A stretch of 64,000 nucleotides of DNA from Bifidobacterium callitrichidarum (GTDB taxonomy: Bacteria; Actinomycetota; Actinomycetes; Actinomycetales; Bifidobacteriaceae). The notes under the pieces were generated by a model. It worked only from the letters and a program-made list of their open reading frames with translations. It had not been told where the DNA came from and made no database searches. This document shows, in pieces, positions 51,928 through 61,272 of the stretch (positions are counted from its first letter, which is position 1; every line of letters starts with the position of its first letter). The stretch is from contig NZ_QFFM01000004.1 of NCBI RefSeq assembly GCF_003129905.1, positions 1-64,000 on the forward strand, given 5' to 3'. The position numbers and the translations under genes were made by a program.

Positions 51928-52994
51928 TCCATGAACTGATGACCGGCGTCCGCATGGGATTGAGGCGATGGGGATCGATCCTTGGCATCACGCTGCTCGT
52001 CGTCTTCGCGGGCAGCGTGTTCACGATGACGCTCAGCGACGTGCTGACCGAGTCCAGCGTGATCGGCGGCGAGGCGCGTCTGCGGGCCGTCGACGCGGTC
52101 ACGTTCTCCCCGCAATACCTCCTGCAGTCCCCGAGCAAGACGAGTCCCAAGGTGACGGACAGTTTGCGGGATATGCTGGAGCAGGGCAGGGGGTACGCCG
52201 CGATCGTCAACAACGTCGAGATCGACGATCCCGGGTTCGCCAACGGGATACCGGCCATCGTCCTGATGGGCAACGTCGATGACGTGTTCCCCCGGCTGGG
52301 CCTGTGCTCCCATGCTCCCTGCGCGTCCATCGGCTACCGGGTGGACCGGGCGCAGGCGCCCGACAGCGTGCATATCGCCGGTACCGACGTCAAGGTAACC
52401 GGCACGCTGCCGGCCTCGGCGGCCATATTCGACCCGAACACCGCCGGCATCAACCTGGACCGGACCATCGTCATCCGACTCGACCCGGGCTCATTGAACC
52501 GTCTCAACGACATCGAACTCGAAGAGGCGGTGACCAAAACGGTCATGTTCAACCCATCCCGAACCCAGCTCGACGGTCTCATCACGGGAAGCCGCGACGC
52601 CGGCCTGATACTCGTGCCGCACCGGCTGAACACGGAACAGCCCCAACGCGACAGGGACCTCATCGTGCGCGCGCTGATGTACCTGCTCGGACTGTCCGCC
52701 TTCCTCGCGCTCACCGTCATCGTGATCATCCGGACACTGTCCGTGACCCTCGCACGGGAACGGCCGTCGATGCTCGTCCGCCGGCTCTACGGCGCCACCG
52801 CCGTAGACGAGGCGATTCGCGTCGCCGGACTCATCCTCAGCATGCTGCTGCCCGCCGCCGTGGTACTGGCATGCTTCCAGCTGATAGGGGAACCGGTGGC
52901 CACCGCATCCCGGACGATGATCGCCGTCATCCTCGCCATGGCGGCCCTGGTCTGGACGATCGCCGCACGACGCGCAACCACACACATCCAATGA
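51924..52994 (+). CDS. FtsX-like membrane protein, second half of the bacteriocin-associated transporter
   Basis: 356 residues. One N-terminal helix, a large outside domain, three C-terminal helices and an FtsX-type loop LARERPSMLVRRLYGATAVD. Similar topology to the previous protein, so the transporter would be a heterodimer. It is coupled to it by an ATGA overlap. Confidence 0.75.
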   Translation: MIHELMTGVRMGLRRWGSILGITLLVVFAGSVFTMTLSDVLTESSVIGGEARLRAVDAVTFSPQYLLQSPSKTSPKVTDSLRDMLEQGRGYAAIVNNVEIDDPGFANGIPAIVLMGNVDDVFPRLGLCSHAPCASIGYRVDRAQAPDSVHIAGTDVKVTGTLPASAAIFDPNTAGINLDRTIVIRLDPGSLNRLNDIELEEAVTKTVMFNPSRTQLDGLITGSRDAGLILVPHRLNTEQPQRDRDLIVRALMYLLGLSAFLALTVIVIIRTLSVTLARERPSMLVRRLYGATAVDEAIRVAGLILSMLLPAAVVLACFQLIGEPVATASRTMIAVILAMAALVWTIAARRATTHIQ

Positions 52995-53008
52995 AAGAAG
53001 CACCGACC

Positions 53009-53683
53009 ATGCCACAGACGACCATAGACGCCCGAAACCTGACCAAACGATACGCCGACGGGCAGGCGCAGCTCCTCGCCGTACACGACATATCCCTGCA
53101 GGCCATGCCCGGGGAGTCGATCGCCATCATGGGACCGTCCGGATGCGGCAAATCCACCCTGCTGCGCATGATCGGCCTGTCCATGAAACCCACCTCCGGC
53201 TCCCTGCTCCTGCAAGGACGCCCGGCACCGGAAAACGACAAGGACCGTTCCGCATGGCGCAACCGCATGTTCGGCTTCATCCCGCAGGACTACGCGATCC
53301 TCGAAGACGAGCCCGCATGGGCCAATGTCGCCATCCCCATGGAATACGCGAAACCCGGAATCAAACGCGCCGAACGCAAGCAACGCGCCACGGCCGCTTT
53401 GGAACAAGTCGGACTCGCCAGCAAGGCACGACGCATGCCCGGGCAACTGTCCGGCGGCGAAAGGCAACGCATCGCCATCGCCAGGGCGACCGTGATGCAC
53501 CCCGCCATCATCATCGCCGACGAACCCACCGCAGCACTCGACACGCACACCGCCGACACCATCATGACCATGCTCCTCGCGCAATGCAGGCAAGGCGCCA
53601 CGCTCATCCTCGCCACCCACGACCCACGCGTCGCAGCCCAATGCGACACCACCCTCACCATGCGAGACGGCGCATTCATCTGA
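53009..53683 (+). CDS. ABC ATPase of the second bacteriocin-type operon
   Basis: 224 residues from ATG 53009 (GAAAGAAGCACCGACC upstream); ATG 52991, which overlaps the previous stop, is the alternative. Walker A GPSGCGKST, FIPQDYAILEDEPAWANVAI, signature LSGGERQRIAIAR, Walker B IIIADEPTAALD. Close in length and layout to the ATPase at 38502, so the two operons share ancestry. Confidence 0.9.
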   Translation: MPQTTIDARNLTKRYADGQAQLLAVHDISLQAMPGESIAIMGPSGCGKSTLLRMIGLSMKPTSGSLLLQGRPAPENDKDRSAWRNRMFGFIPQDYAILEDEPAWANVAIPMEYAKPGIKRAERKQRATAALEQVGLASKARRMPGQLSGGERQRIAIARATVMHPAIIIADEPTAALDTHTADTIMTMLLAQCRQGATLILATHDPRVAAQCDTTLTMRDGAFI

Positions 53684-53733
53684 AGGTTTTCGCAAGGTAC
53701 AACTGGATCTGCAAGAAAAGGAATTGCCGACAA

Positions 53734-54471
53734 TTACCATGTGGCGAGCGTTTCAATAGTGTCGAGCCCGTCTTGACGGTGTGATTCATCGAGGTTGTCC
53801 CAGTACGGGGAATCCTCGATGAGCTTGTCGTGCAGGAGTCTGATGCGTTTGCGGTCGGTGCCGCTGTGCAAGCGTGCGAGCTCCGCATCGGGATCCGGGA
53901 TGAGGGATGCGAGCATGGCTGCATCATAGAGGTGACGGTCACCGTAGCCGGCGTGGTCGGCGCTGTAGGCCGCGCTCTTGAGTATCAGCGCGCCGAGCAG
54001 GTCCGGGATGCGAACCACGACTTCGGCGCCGTCCTTGTCATCGATGAGTTGGACCTGCATGCTGCGTTCCACTGCCTGCGCGCCGCCCGGCATGGATAGC
54101 ACCGGTGTGCCGGCGATGGTCGCGTCAGCCCCAAGGAACTTGGGAAGGTGATCGGCGACCAGCAGGTCCACGACGTCGCCGTTCGGCGCGATCATGCGGG
54201 TCGTGTATCCGGTCAGCGTGCCCGGCTGCGTCTCGAACCCGCGAGAGGTGAGAATGCCGCGCAGTCTGGCGATGCCGCGTCGATCCGCCATGAGGTCGGC
54301 GAGCAGGTCGGCGTCGGTGGTGGGTCGTGCTGTCAATCCGCCCATGATGGCGTGCAGCTGGACCATGAGCCCGCCCGTAAGCAGCCATGATTCCGGGATG
54401 TTCGCCGCGGCGACCGCGTACACGGTATTCCACGGATGGCCCGTGTTGGGGATGCGGATTGTCGGAATCAT
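53734..54471 (-). CDS. Nucleotidyltransferase-like protein (AbiEii-type toxin candidate)
   Basis: 245 residues. The N-terminal GG(S/L)-type motif LLTGGLMVQLH and the acidic pair in TARPTTDADLL match minimal nucleotidyltransferases, as in AbiEii toxins that modify tRNA or other acceptors. Later residues hold the FKLWAL-like segment GALILKSAAYSADHAGYGDRHLYDAAML. It overlaps by 4 nt the HTH gene upstream, the standard antitoxin-first order. Toxin role is an inference. Confidence 0.7.
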   Translation of the reverse strand: MIPTIRIPNTGHPWNTVYAVAAANIPESWLLTGGLMVQLHAIMGGLTARPTTDADLLADLMADRRGIARLRGILTSRGFETQPGTLTGYTTRMIAPNGDVVDLLVADHLPKFLGADATIAGTPVLSMPGGAQAVERSMQVQLIDDKDGAEVVVRIPDLLGALILKSAAYSADHAGYGDRHLYDAAMLASLIPDPDAELARLHSGTDRKRIRLLHDKLIEDSPYWDNLDESHRQDGLDTIETLATW

Positions 54472-55172
54472 GCCTGATGCTCCTTGCGATGATATTCGTC
54501 GATCAGCTGTTGAAGGGTTTCCATGCCGGCGCGGCGTTCTCTCGGGTCGTTGGATTCGGCCAGGTCGGCCGCACGTACGCCGAGAGGCATAGGGCCCTCA
54601 CCGGCGGGAAGATCGTCGGTGACATGGAGCCGTACCCGGACCGGAGTCGCGCCTTGCTTCAACCGGCATTGCCGAATGGCGTCGTTCAGAGCATCGGCGG
54701 TGACGTAGCCTTCCACCACGTCTGTGGCGGTCAATTGGAACGAGGCGGCCAATGCTCCGGTGGCGGCGGAGGGACGGATGAGGGTTTCGACCTTGTCGAG
54801 GTTGGAGTCCCTGCACCAGTATTCGACCGTCGTCGCACGCCTGCGCGCGAGACGGGTCAGATTCTCCGCATCCATCTGCCTCAGGTATCCCCTGAGCCGG
54901 TATCGCTGCTGTCGGCCCAGCCATGGCGCGTCGAGCCCGCTGAGCATGTATAGCGCCCCGAACGCCATGTCTGGTGAATAAGGACGCCCATCCGCACCCT
55001 GCCACTGTGCTTGGCGACGTACGGAATCCTCCGTAATCAGCGAGCCGCCTCCCACGGAAAGAGATTCAAGCCGGCCAGCAGCGCGAAGCGCGCTGACCCG
55101 TCGCTCGCTCACTCCGAGTCTACGGGCGGCTTCCCGCCGTGTGAGCAGCGTCCGATTCGTTCTGATAGCCAT
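54468..55172 (-). CDS. HTH protein, candidate antitoxin of the nucleotidyltransferase pair
   Basis: 234 residues from ATG 55172. N-terminal MerR/excisionase-like helix-turn-helix LLTRREAARRLGVSERRVSA and a wing-like GGGSLITEDSV, then a helical region of unknown fold. The longer upstream frame runs through the operator and the integrase and is rejected. The 42-bp inverted repeat directly upstream is a likely operator for self-repression. Confidence 0.7.
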   Translation of the reverse strand: MAIRTNRTLLTRREAARRLGVSERRVSALRAAGRLESLSVGGGSLITEDSVRRQAQWQGADGRPYSPDMAFGALYMLSGLDAPWLGRQQRYRLRGYLRQMDAENLTRLARRRATTVEYWCRDSNLDKVETLIRPSAATGALAASFQLTATDVVEGYVTADALNDAIRQCRLKQGATPVRVRLHVTDDLPAGEGPMPLGVRAADLAESNDPRERRAGMETLQQLIDEYHRKEHQA

Positions 55173-55180
55173 ATTCCTAT

Positions 55181-55222
55181 TGTATACAGAACTATTCCAG
55201 ATTGGGAATAGTTCTGTATACA
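55181..55222. promoter_or_regulatory. 42-bp inverted repeat upstream of the antitoxin-like gene
   Basis: Arms TGTATACAGAACTATTCC and GGAATAGTTCTGTATACA, perfect 18-bp complement around AGATTG. It starts 9 bp from the antitoxin-like start codon and overlaps the place of its promoter. Operator is the first reading; a recombination site is a second possibility because the integrase ends 43 bp away. Confidence 0.7.
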
Positions 55223-55264
55223 CAGGGCAACAGGGCGTCTCAATCCGTATTCGTCTGCATGTGG

Positions 55265-56509
55265 TCATTGCGCTGCTTTGATGAAGTCTTCGGCGAGTTG
55301 GTTGACGATCTGGTTGCGGTGTCGGGCGACGATGCGCTGGTAGTGCTTGATGGCGACCTTCTCGCTGACGTGACCGAGTTCGTCCATGACTTCCCGCAGG
55401 GTGCCGCCCTTGAGCATGAGCAGTGTCGCGTGACTCGCCCTCAGGGATTGGAAGGTCAGGTCGGGGCGGCCGGCTTTCTCCCTGGCTTTGCGGAACTGGG
55501 CCTCCAAAGTGGTCTGGCTCATCACCGAGGCTCGTCTGGGGCGGAAGACCATGGCTTCCGGGTCCGTCCATTCGCAGTGCCTGAGCAGGTGGTCGTGAAT
55601 CAGGGGCACGAGCCCGTCGGGGATGGGCACGGTGCGCCGGCTGGAGTCGGTCTTGGTCCTGGCGATGCGTGTCGAACCGCGATCCGCATAGCCCCTGTTG
55701 ACGGAATGTCGCACGGTCAGGCGTTTGGCCTTCAGGTCGATGTCCTTGATCTGCAGGCCGCACAGCTCGCCGCAACGGAGGCCTCCGACGAGCGTGGCGA
55801 GTATCACCGCCAGTCTCGTGTAGTCGGGCATGTTCTCCGCGATCAGCTTGAGTTCCAGCGGCGTGACCGGTGGAACGTCCTCCCTGGCGGATCGTGGCGC
55901 GGGTGGTATGGGCAGGATGAACGGGTTGTCGCGGATCAGCGGCGGGGAGCCGTCCATACTCATCTTCGTGGCGCTGGCGAACGCCGCCTTCAGGCGCATG
56001 CATGAGCGGCGGAACGCCCATTGCCCCTCAGGGTGCGGCGCGTCGTACCAGCGTTTGATGTCCTTCGGCGTGATCTCGGTCAGGAGCTTGCCCTTGAAGC
56101 CCGGCATGAAGTGCGCGATGTCGAGATACAGGTTCCGGCGCGTGCCGCCGGCTATCCTCTCGCCGTTCGGCAGCCGGTATCCTTCCGCCCACCGGGTCAC
56201 GTAATCCTCGAACGAGATCAGGTTCGCGCGCTTCCTGCGGCGGCGTTCTGACGGATGGACCCATTCCTGGATGTTCTTGCGATCCAGTTCCACCAGATGC
56301 CGTTCCTCTTCGAGCCACTGGTGCGCCTCGTGCTCCATGTCCGGCTTGAACTGACGCTGGACCTTCTTGCCCGGTCGTTTCGGGTCCGGGTACCGCACCT
56401 GCCAGGCGACGAGATTGCCTGCGGTATCGTAGCGCGGCGTCACGGTGCCGAACCTGCTCCGCCGTCCCGGCGACGGCCCCATACTGTCCTTCTTCGTCCT
56501 TGCGGACAT
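55265..56509 (-). CDS. Tyrosine recombinase/integrase, intact
   Basis: 414 residues; AAGGAGCATCATC precedes the ATG. N-terminal arm-binding-like region rich in basic residues, core-binding SAM-like domain (~110-215), catalytic domain with Arg in VGGLRCGELCGLQ, LRASHATLLM and LGHVSEKVAIKHYQ (Tyr nucleophile region). Paralogous to the pseudogene at 48811. It should integrate and excise the right island; whether it can act on the conjugative element too is unknown. Confidence 0.92.
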   Translation of the reverse strand: MSARTKKDSMGPSPGRRSRFGTVTPRYDTAGNLVAWQVRYPDPKRPGKKVQRQFKPDMEHEAHQWLEEERHLVELDRKNIQEWVHPSERRRRKRANLISFEDYVTRWAEGYRLPNGERIAGGTRRNLYLDIAHFMPGFKGKLLTEITPKDIKRWYDAPHPEGQWAFRRSCMRLKAAFASATKMSMDGSPPLIRDNPFILPIPPAPRSAREDVPPVTPLELKLIAENMPDYTRLAVILATLVGGLRCGELCGLQIKDIDLKAKRLTVRHSVNRGYADRGSTRIARTKTDSSRRTVPIPDGLVPLIHDHLLRHCEWTDPEAMVFRPRRASVMSQTTLEAQFRKAREKAGRPDLTFQSLRASHATLLMLKGGTLREVMDELGHVSEKVAIKHYQRIVARHRNQIVNQLAEDFIKAAQ

Positions 56510-57130
56510 GATGATGCTCCTTGTGCTGAATCCAAGATCGATGGCATGGCATAACGGCCTCGGAAAAATGCCACCAAAAATGCCACCAAGTGGCCGAATA
56601 CGCTCTCAGTGAGCCATTGCACCTAAAAATGCACCTCTAGTGCCTTAGGCCTTGCAATCATTGAGGTTTAGGCTGATTCGATCACTCGTCACAGGTCGTT
56701 TCGACCATCAGCCGCATGAAGATGACGATAAGGAGCAACACTGCTTGCGTGTCTATTGGAAGAAAGCGGGAACCGTTGCTATGATTGATTTTGTAAGTAA
56801 TGAAGGTAAATTTATTTGCCCCCGGAGTGGTGGAGATGGACCTGTACGACGCTGGGCCGTATCCCCCTCTCTGGGGGTACGAAGATAATTGCAGTGAATA
56901 GCGTCGGGATTTAAGATTCCGGCGCTTTTCTGTTTTCCACCAGAATCATGCACATCGCATTCGTATCCCGCTGTCGCCAAGACAGCCGCACACCACGGTT
57001 GCCAGTTCCGACGAAGATGTCATGGCACCGTGGCGAAACGGCAATAATCTTTCCACTGTTTGGCTTCTGATTATCATTCGAATTCGAAGCCAAACAGCGA
57101 AGAAGGAGTTGTACTGCCGGGAGGAACGAC
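56510..57130. other. Intergenic region; possible integrase arm sites, no gene supported
   Basis: 620 bp. Two overlapping direct repeats AAAAATGCCACCAA (56564-56577 and 56576-56589) and a related AAAAATGCACCTC (~56626) upstream of the integrase could be arm-type binding sites. A weak terminator GCGTCGG/CCGGCGC-TTTTC lies at 56901-56930. A short open frame around 56780-56888 has no family likeness. Confidence 0.45.
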
Positions 57131-57952
57131 ATGGCCAGCAAAGTACGGCTAGTAGATTGGCTGAGGCAGGAACGCGACCAGCACGTAGGCGGCGGCCTGT
57201 ACTACAACACCCAGATTCTGTTCGCCTACAACTCGAATCATATGGAGGGCTCCACACTCTCCCCCGAGCAGACCGCGCAGCTGTACAATACCGGAGCCCT
57301 TCTGCCCCACGATTCCGACGACGAAATCCGCGCCGATGACGTGGTCGAGACACGGAACCATTTCCGCACGTTCAACTGGATACTCGACCATGTTGACGAC
57401 CCCGTTGACAAGGACATGGTCTGCGATCTACACGCGATGCTCAAACGCGGCACCAGCCAGGAACTCGACCCGAATCGCAACGTAGGTGGCTACAAAATCC
57501 TGCCGAACGTCATCAGCGAAATCCTGGAAGTGCATACCGCCCTGCCGCAAGACGTACCCGCTGCCATGGAGCATGTGTTCGAATTGTATCGAACTCTAAA
57601 GGATGACCCGTTCCTCATAGCAAACGCCCACTGGATGTTCGAAACCACGCACCCATTCTCCGATGGTAACGGGCGCATCGGTCGTCTGATCATGTTCAAG
57701 GAACTGCTACGGCTAGACAGCGTCCCTGTGATCATCCATGACTCCCGCAAGAACTTCTACGTGCGAGGCCTGGACCGTTTCCCGGATGAACCCGGATATC
57801 TCATCGATACGCTACTGTCCGAACGAGACACCTATCAGTCCATAATCGAACGTCTCGCCCCGGACGCATCTCATATTCATACGTATCCGAATGGAACCGG
57901 AGCGAGGTGGAGGACCGCATCCATCAAACGCCTATCTCGAATCCTTACGTGA
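57131..57952 (+). CDS. Fic-domain adenylyltransferase with N-terminal inhibitory motif
   Basis: 273 residues; GGGAGGAACGAC precedes the ATG. Complete Fic core HPFSDGNGRIGR at 174-185 with catalytic His174. The inhibitory helix motif (S/T)xxxE(G/N) is present in the same chain as SNHMEG (Ser35-Glu39-Gly40), a class II Fic. Such proteins transfer AMP to target proteins or to themselves and are held inactive until the Glu moves. No antitoxin gene is needed or seen. Intact. Confidence 0.9.
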   Translation: MASKVRLVDWLRQERDQHVGGGLYYNTQILFAYNSNHMEGSTLSPEQTAQLYNTGALLPHDSDDEIRADDVVETRNHFRTFNWILDHVDDPVDKDMVCDLHAMLKRGTSQELDPNRNVGGYKILPNVISEILEVHTALPQDVPAAMEHVFELYRTLKDDPFLIANAHWMFETTHPFSDGNGRIGRLIMFKELLRLDSVPVIIHDSRKNFYVRGLDRFPDEPGYLIDTLLSERDTYQSIIERLAPDASHIHTYPNGTGARWRTASIKRLSRILT

Positions 57953-58454
57953 AGCAGGACTGGACCGACGCGGACATTCGAGGAGAATCCGGCCGGGCAC
58001 AATGATGAGCACACGCCTGAGACCGCAACGGAAACAACACGTTCAGTTATGTTCATAGCCATGGTCTCATTCCCCGACCATTTTCAATGTCTTTCACCAG
58101 CGTATTTGTTTCTTAGACGGACGTGGATATCATCGCCGAAGCCCTCGCCGGCGAGGTGTCCTTGACGCTCGGGGAACATACACGCTCCCAGCTTCTGCAG
58201 GATGAGCGGCTTATCGCGGATTTCGGGCTTTATCAGGACGAGTAGCCGGCGACTCCCCATCGCATAGACGACAAACACCTCGCATACCCCCATACCTCCA
58301 CCGCGGGCGTTATCCTTGACAGGTTGTTTGAGCAGCTCGACGGCATGCATGAGAGCGACACTTCTCGCTCTCGTAGCACAGTCGCTGACTGCAAGATAGG
58401 CCGATGCCGTGTTCCGTAGGCACCGCAAAGGCTTGACGGAGAGGAGGATTCAGG
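57953..58454. other. Intergenic region without a supported gene
   Basis: About 500 bp. A 41-codon plus-strand frame from GTG 58123 to TAG 58245 (ending RLIADFGLYQDE) looks mildly protein-like and may be the end of a decayed gene; nothing else is supported. The azlC promoter must lie at the right end. Confidence 0.4.
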
Positions 58455-59351
58455 ATGGCCACCACCACTTCAGTGTCGGCTGAAGCACCTGTGCACGATA
58501 GTCAGGATTCGATTGGTACCGTTCCCGATCCCACCCAATCCCCGCGCATCGCGGCGCTGAAGGCCGCGTTCCCGCTGACCGTGCCGATCTGCATGGGATT
58601 CCTGTTCCTCGGGGCCTCCTACGGCATGCTCATGGGCACGAAGGGCTTCTCCTTCGTCTGGCCGATGTGCATGAGCGCGTTCATCTTCGCAGGCTCGATG
58701 GAGTTCGTCACGGTGAACCTGCTGCTTTCCGCGTTCAACCCGATCGCCGCGTTCCTGCTGGCCCTGATGGTCAATGCGCGCCACCTGTTCTACGGCCTGT
58801 CCATGCTCGGCCCGTTCAAGGGTCTTGGCTGGAAGCGCCCGTACCTCATCTTCGGCATGTGCGACGAGACCTTCGCCATCAACTCCTCCGCCCGCATCCC
58901 GAACGGCGTCGACCGCGGTTGGTTCTACCTGTGGGTCACGCTGTTCAATCAGTCGTATTGGGTGATCGGCGCCACGATTGGCGGCCTGATCGGATCCCAT
59001 CTCGATTTCAACACCGACGGTCTCGAATTCGTGCTCACCGCGCTCTTCCTGGTAATCTTCCTCGACCAGTGGCTCGGTGGCAAGCATCGCGAGCGCCTGT
59101 CCGCCGTCATCGGCGTGCTGGCCTCGCTCGCATGTCTCGTGGTGTTCGGCTCGGACGATTTCATGATTCCCTCGCTGATTGCGATGCTGGTGCTGTTCAT
59201 GGTGCTGCGCCCGTATCTGGATACACTCAAGTCCGATGCCGCCGACATCGCCGACGATGGCAGTGACGGCAATGACACCGTAGCCAATGTACGCAACGCC
59301 GGCGATCAGCCCACCGCCACCGCGGCCGCCGAGACCAAGGAGGAACGTTAA
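58455..59351 (+). CDS. azlC: AzlC-family branched-chain amino acid exporter, large subunit
   Basis: 298 residues; GGAGAGGAGGATTCAGG precedes the ATG. AzlC signature [20 protein letters not shown] and [18 protein letters not shown], with [11 protein letters not shown] in the next helix. It exports branched-chain amino acids or analogs with AzlD. Unusual only for an Asp/Ala-rich C-terminal tail of ~35 residues. azlD starts 2 bp after the stop. Confidence 0.92.
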   Translation: MATTTSVSAEAPVHDSQDSIGTVPDPTQSPRIAALKAAFPLTVPICMGFLFLGASYGMLMGTKGFSFVWPMCMSAFIFAGSMEFVTVNLLLSAFNPIAAFLLALMVNARHLFYGLSMLGPFKGLGWKRPYLIFGMCDETFAINSSARIPNGVDRGWFYLWVTLFNQSYWVIGATIGGLIGSHLDFNTDGLEFVLTALFLVIFLDQWLGGKHRERLSAVIGVLASLACLVVFGSDDFMIPSLIAMLVLFMVLRPYLDTLKSDAADIADDGSDGNDTVANVRNAGDQPTATAAAETKEER

Positions 59352-59353
59352 TC

Positions 59354-59686
59354 ATGACCATGACCGTCTGGCAGGGTGTGCTCACCGTTGTCGCCGTGGT
59401 GATCGGCACCATGCTCACGCGATTCCTGCCGTTCATCGTGTTCCCGGAGTCCAAGCAGCCGCCGCGTCTCGTCGAATACCTTGGCTCCGTGCTGCCGTAC
59501 GCCATGACCGGTCTGCTGGTGGTGTATTCGCTGCGTAATACGCCGATTCTCACCGGCTCGCACGGCGTCCCCGAACTCATCGCCTGCGCGACGATCGTGT
59601 TGCTGCACTACTGGAAGCGCAACATGCTGCTGTCAATCGCCGGCGGCACCATCGTGTACATGCTGTTGGTGCAGTTGGTGTTCTGA
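59354..59686 (+). CDS. azlD: AzlD-family small subunit
   Basis: 110 residues, four hydrophobic helices, with the family segment [20 protein letters not shown] and [19 protein letters not shown]. Partner of AzlC; followed by a terminator. Confidence 0.92.
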   Translation: MTMTVWQGVLTVVAVVIGTMLTRFLPFIVFPESKQPPRLVEYLGSVLPYAMTGLLVVYSLRNTPILTGSHGVPELIACATIVLLHYWKRNMLLSIAGGTIVYMLLVQLVF

Positions 59687-59703
59687 TACATGTTCTGATG
59701 CAA

Positions 59704-59739
59704 TAAGGTCTTCGTCCCTGCAAAGAGACGAAGACCTTA
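59704..59739. terminator. Terminator after azlCD
   Basis: Perfect 13-bp arms TAAGGTCTTCGTC and GACGAAGACCTTA around a 10-nt loop, 17 bp after the azlD stop. Confidence 0.8.
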
Positions 59740-59775
59740 GTCAATATGGAATGAGACACACCCGATATGACGGGT

Positions 59776-59822
59776 GCTCCCCTCAGTCCGCTTTGCGGCC
59801 AGCTCCCCTCAGGCGGGGAGCC
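59776..59822. repeat. Short copy of the GCTCCCCTC/GAGGGGAGC repeat
   Basis: GCTCCCCTCAGTCCGCTTTG, then GCGGCCAGCTCCCC...GGGGAGCC. It matches the right end of the larger repeat at 62808-63026. Confidence 0.65.
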
Positions 59823-59858
59823 AAAAACCACTCATAAGCCAGCAAACAACGGACGTAC

Positions 59859-60383
59859 CTAGTCCTTGAGCTGCTTCTCCACCCAGTCCACGATGTACGG
59901 CGCGACCTCCTCGATTTGGTCGATGGCCACCTCAAACTCGTGCTGGCCTCCATACCACGGATCCACCAGGTCAATCTGGTCCTCGTGACCCGGCTTCGGC
60001 TTGGGCAGGTTCGGATCGAAGCTGCGGTACATGTGCACTTCGGCACGCTTGCCGGGCGGCAGCATGCGCAACAGGGAGCGCATGTGGGATGCGGTCATCG
60101 GCAGGAACAGATCCGTGCGCTCGATCTCGTCGCGGGAGATGCGGTGGGCGAAGTGGTCTCGCGGGATCTCGTCGCCATAACCGCGTTCGCGCAGCACGCG
60201 CACGGCTCGCGGGTCGATCGGATGGCTCCACTCCTCGTCGGACACGCCGCTGGATTCCACGTTCACGCGGTCGGACAGGCCGCGCTCGTCGAAGAAATGG
60301 CGCAGGATGATCTCGCCCATGGGAGAACGGCAGATGTTGCCAGTGCATACGGTCATGACGGTGTAGGGCTTGTTGGTGCTCAT
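59859..60383 (-). CDS. Low-molecular-weight protein tyrosine phosphatase
   Basis: 174 residues from ATG 60383 (AAAGGTGAT upstream). Catalytic P-loop VCTGNICRSPMG (CX5R: Cys ~12, Arg ~18) near the N-terminus and the general-acid Asp in DLVDPWYGG near residue 145. Removes phosphate from phosphotyrosine or arginine; in actinobacteria often linked with surface polysaccharide control. Stands alone here. Confidence 0.9.
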   Translation of the reverse strand: MSTNKPYTVMTVCTGNICRSPMGEIILRHFFDERGLSDRVNVESSGVSDEEWSHPIDPRAVRVLRERGYGDEIPRDHFAHRISRDEIERTDLFLPMTASHMRSLLRMLPPGKRAEVHMYRSFDPNLPKPKPGHEDQIDLVDPWYGGQHEFEVAIDQIEEVAPYIVDWVEKQLKD

Positions 60384-60520
60384 ATCACCTTTCATAGGTC
60401 GGGAAACGGATATAACGGACGTAGCGGACGTGGCACGGACGCAACCGCCATTCGAAAGACTGACCCCGGCAACGGAACGGCAATCGTCCGCATGCCAGGG
60501 TCTGTCGATTCTCTCGTTTT

Positions 60521-61183
60521 TTACTTGGTCTTCGTCAGCAGGACGAATCGGTAGGCGTCGATGCCGCTCTTCGGATTGGCGGGCGTGTGCCACTCCCCCA
60601 CTTCGGTCTCCTGCCACAGTCCGGCTTCGACCAGCGCGGCCATGTCCGGAGCGTAGGTGTCGGCGTCCACGTTCGCGGCCAGCATCGTGATGTAGGCCTT
60701 GTCCGCGAACGGCAGGGCCTCGGAGAACAGCTGCGCGCCGCCGATGATCCAGATTTCGGAACGATCCAGACCATCGTCCGGAATCGCCTCCTGACGGGCC
60801 ATATCGAGCGCATCGTCAAGACTGGTGACCACCGTGGCACCCGGCGCACGGTACAGCGGGTCACGCGAGACCACAATGTTGTCTCGGTTCGGCAGCGGAC
60901 GGTACTTGAGATCCAGCGACTCCCAGGTCTTGCGGCCCATGATCACCGGATGGGATACGGTCAGCTCCTTGAAATGCTTCATATCCTCGGACAGATGCCA
61001 AGGCATGCCGCCGTTGAGACCGATGGCACCGGCGCGACCTTCCTTGTCGCGGGCTTCGGCCCAGATCAGATTCACCGAGAAGGTCTTGGGGAAATCGTCA
61101 CCCCAGTCCTCCTCAGCGGCAGACAGCCCGGCAGATCCGGGCTCGGGTTCGTGATAGCCACTACGGCTACTGTCATGCTCCAT
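60521..61183 (-). CDS. folA: Dihydrofolate reductase
   Basis: 220 residues. Core signature IGLNGGMPWHLSEDMKHFKE, then PVIMGRKTWESL and IWIIGGAQLFSEAL. Makes tetrahydrofolate needed by the neighbouring thymidylate synthase. The first ~33 residues (EPEPGSAGLSAAEEDWGDDF) are an acidic extension beyond the normal start; an internal start is not obvious. Confidence 0.95.
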   Translation of the reverse strand: MEHDSSRSGYHEPEPGSAGLSAAEEDWGDDFPKTFSVNLIWAEARDKEGRAGAIGLNGGMPWHLSEDMKHFKELTVSHPVIMGRKTWESLDLKYRPLPNRDNIVVSRDPLYRAPGATVVTSLDDALDMARQEAIPDDGLDRSEIWIIGGAQLFSEALPFADKAYITMLAANVDADTYAPDMAALVEAGLWQETEVGEWHTPANPKSGIDAYRFVLLTKTK

Positions 61184-61272
61184 TTCGCTTACTCCTCCTG
61201 GATTGCGGAACTGCCCTTAGTGTAGTGGGTATGTCAGACGGCCCGTTGTCGTAGGCGCACCATGGCACGAAT

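Larger units (their letters stand above)
48811..56509. mobile_element. Second island with two paralogous integrases, peptide operon and TA-like pair
   Basis: Bounded by a nonsense-mutated tyrosine integrase on the left and an intact paralog on the right, both on the minus strand. Between them are a regulon-controlled peptide/FtsX/ABC operon and a nucleotidyltransferase toxin-antitoxin-like pair. The arrangement suggests successive insertion of two related elements. No tRNA gene or clear att duplication was found. Confidence 0.6.

Noticed and set aside
54468..56021. 517-residue version of the antitoxin-like frame
   Set aside because: It would run through the 42-bp operator and overlap the integrase in another frame with Arg/His-rich nonsense composition.
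58084..58428. 114-residue minus-strand frame between fic and azlC
   Set aside because: No ribosome site or family likeness; probably non-coding or a relic.
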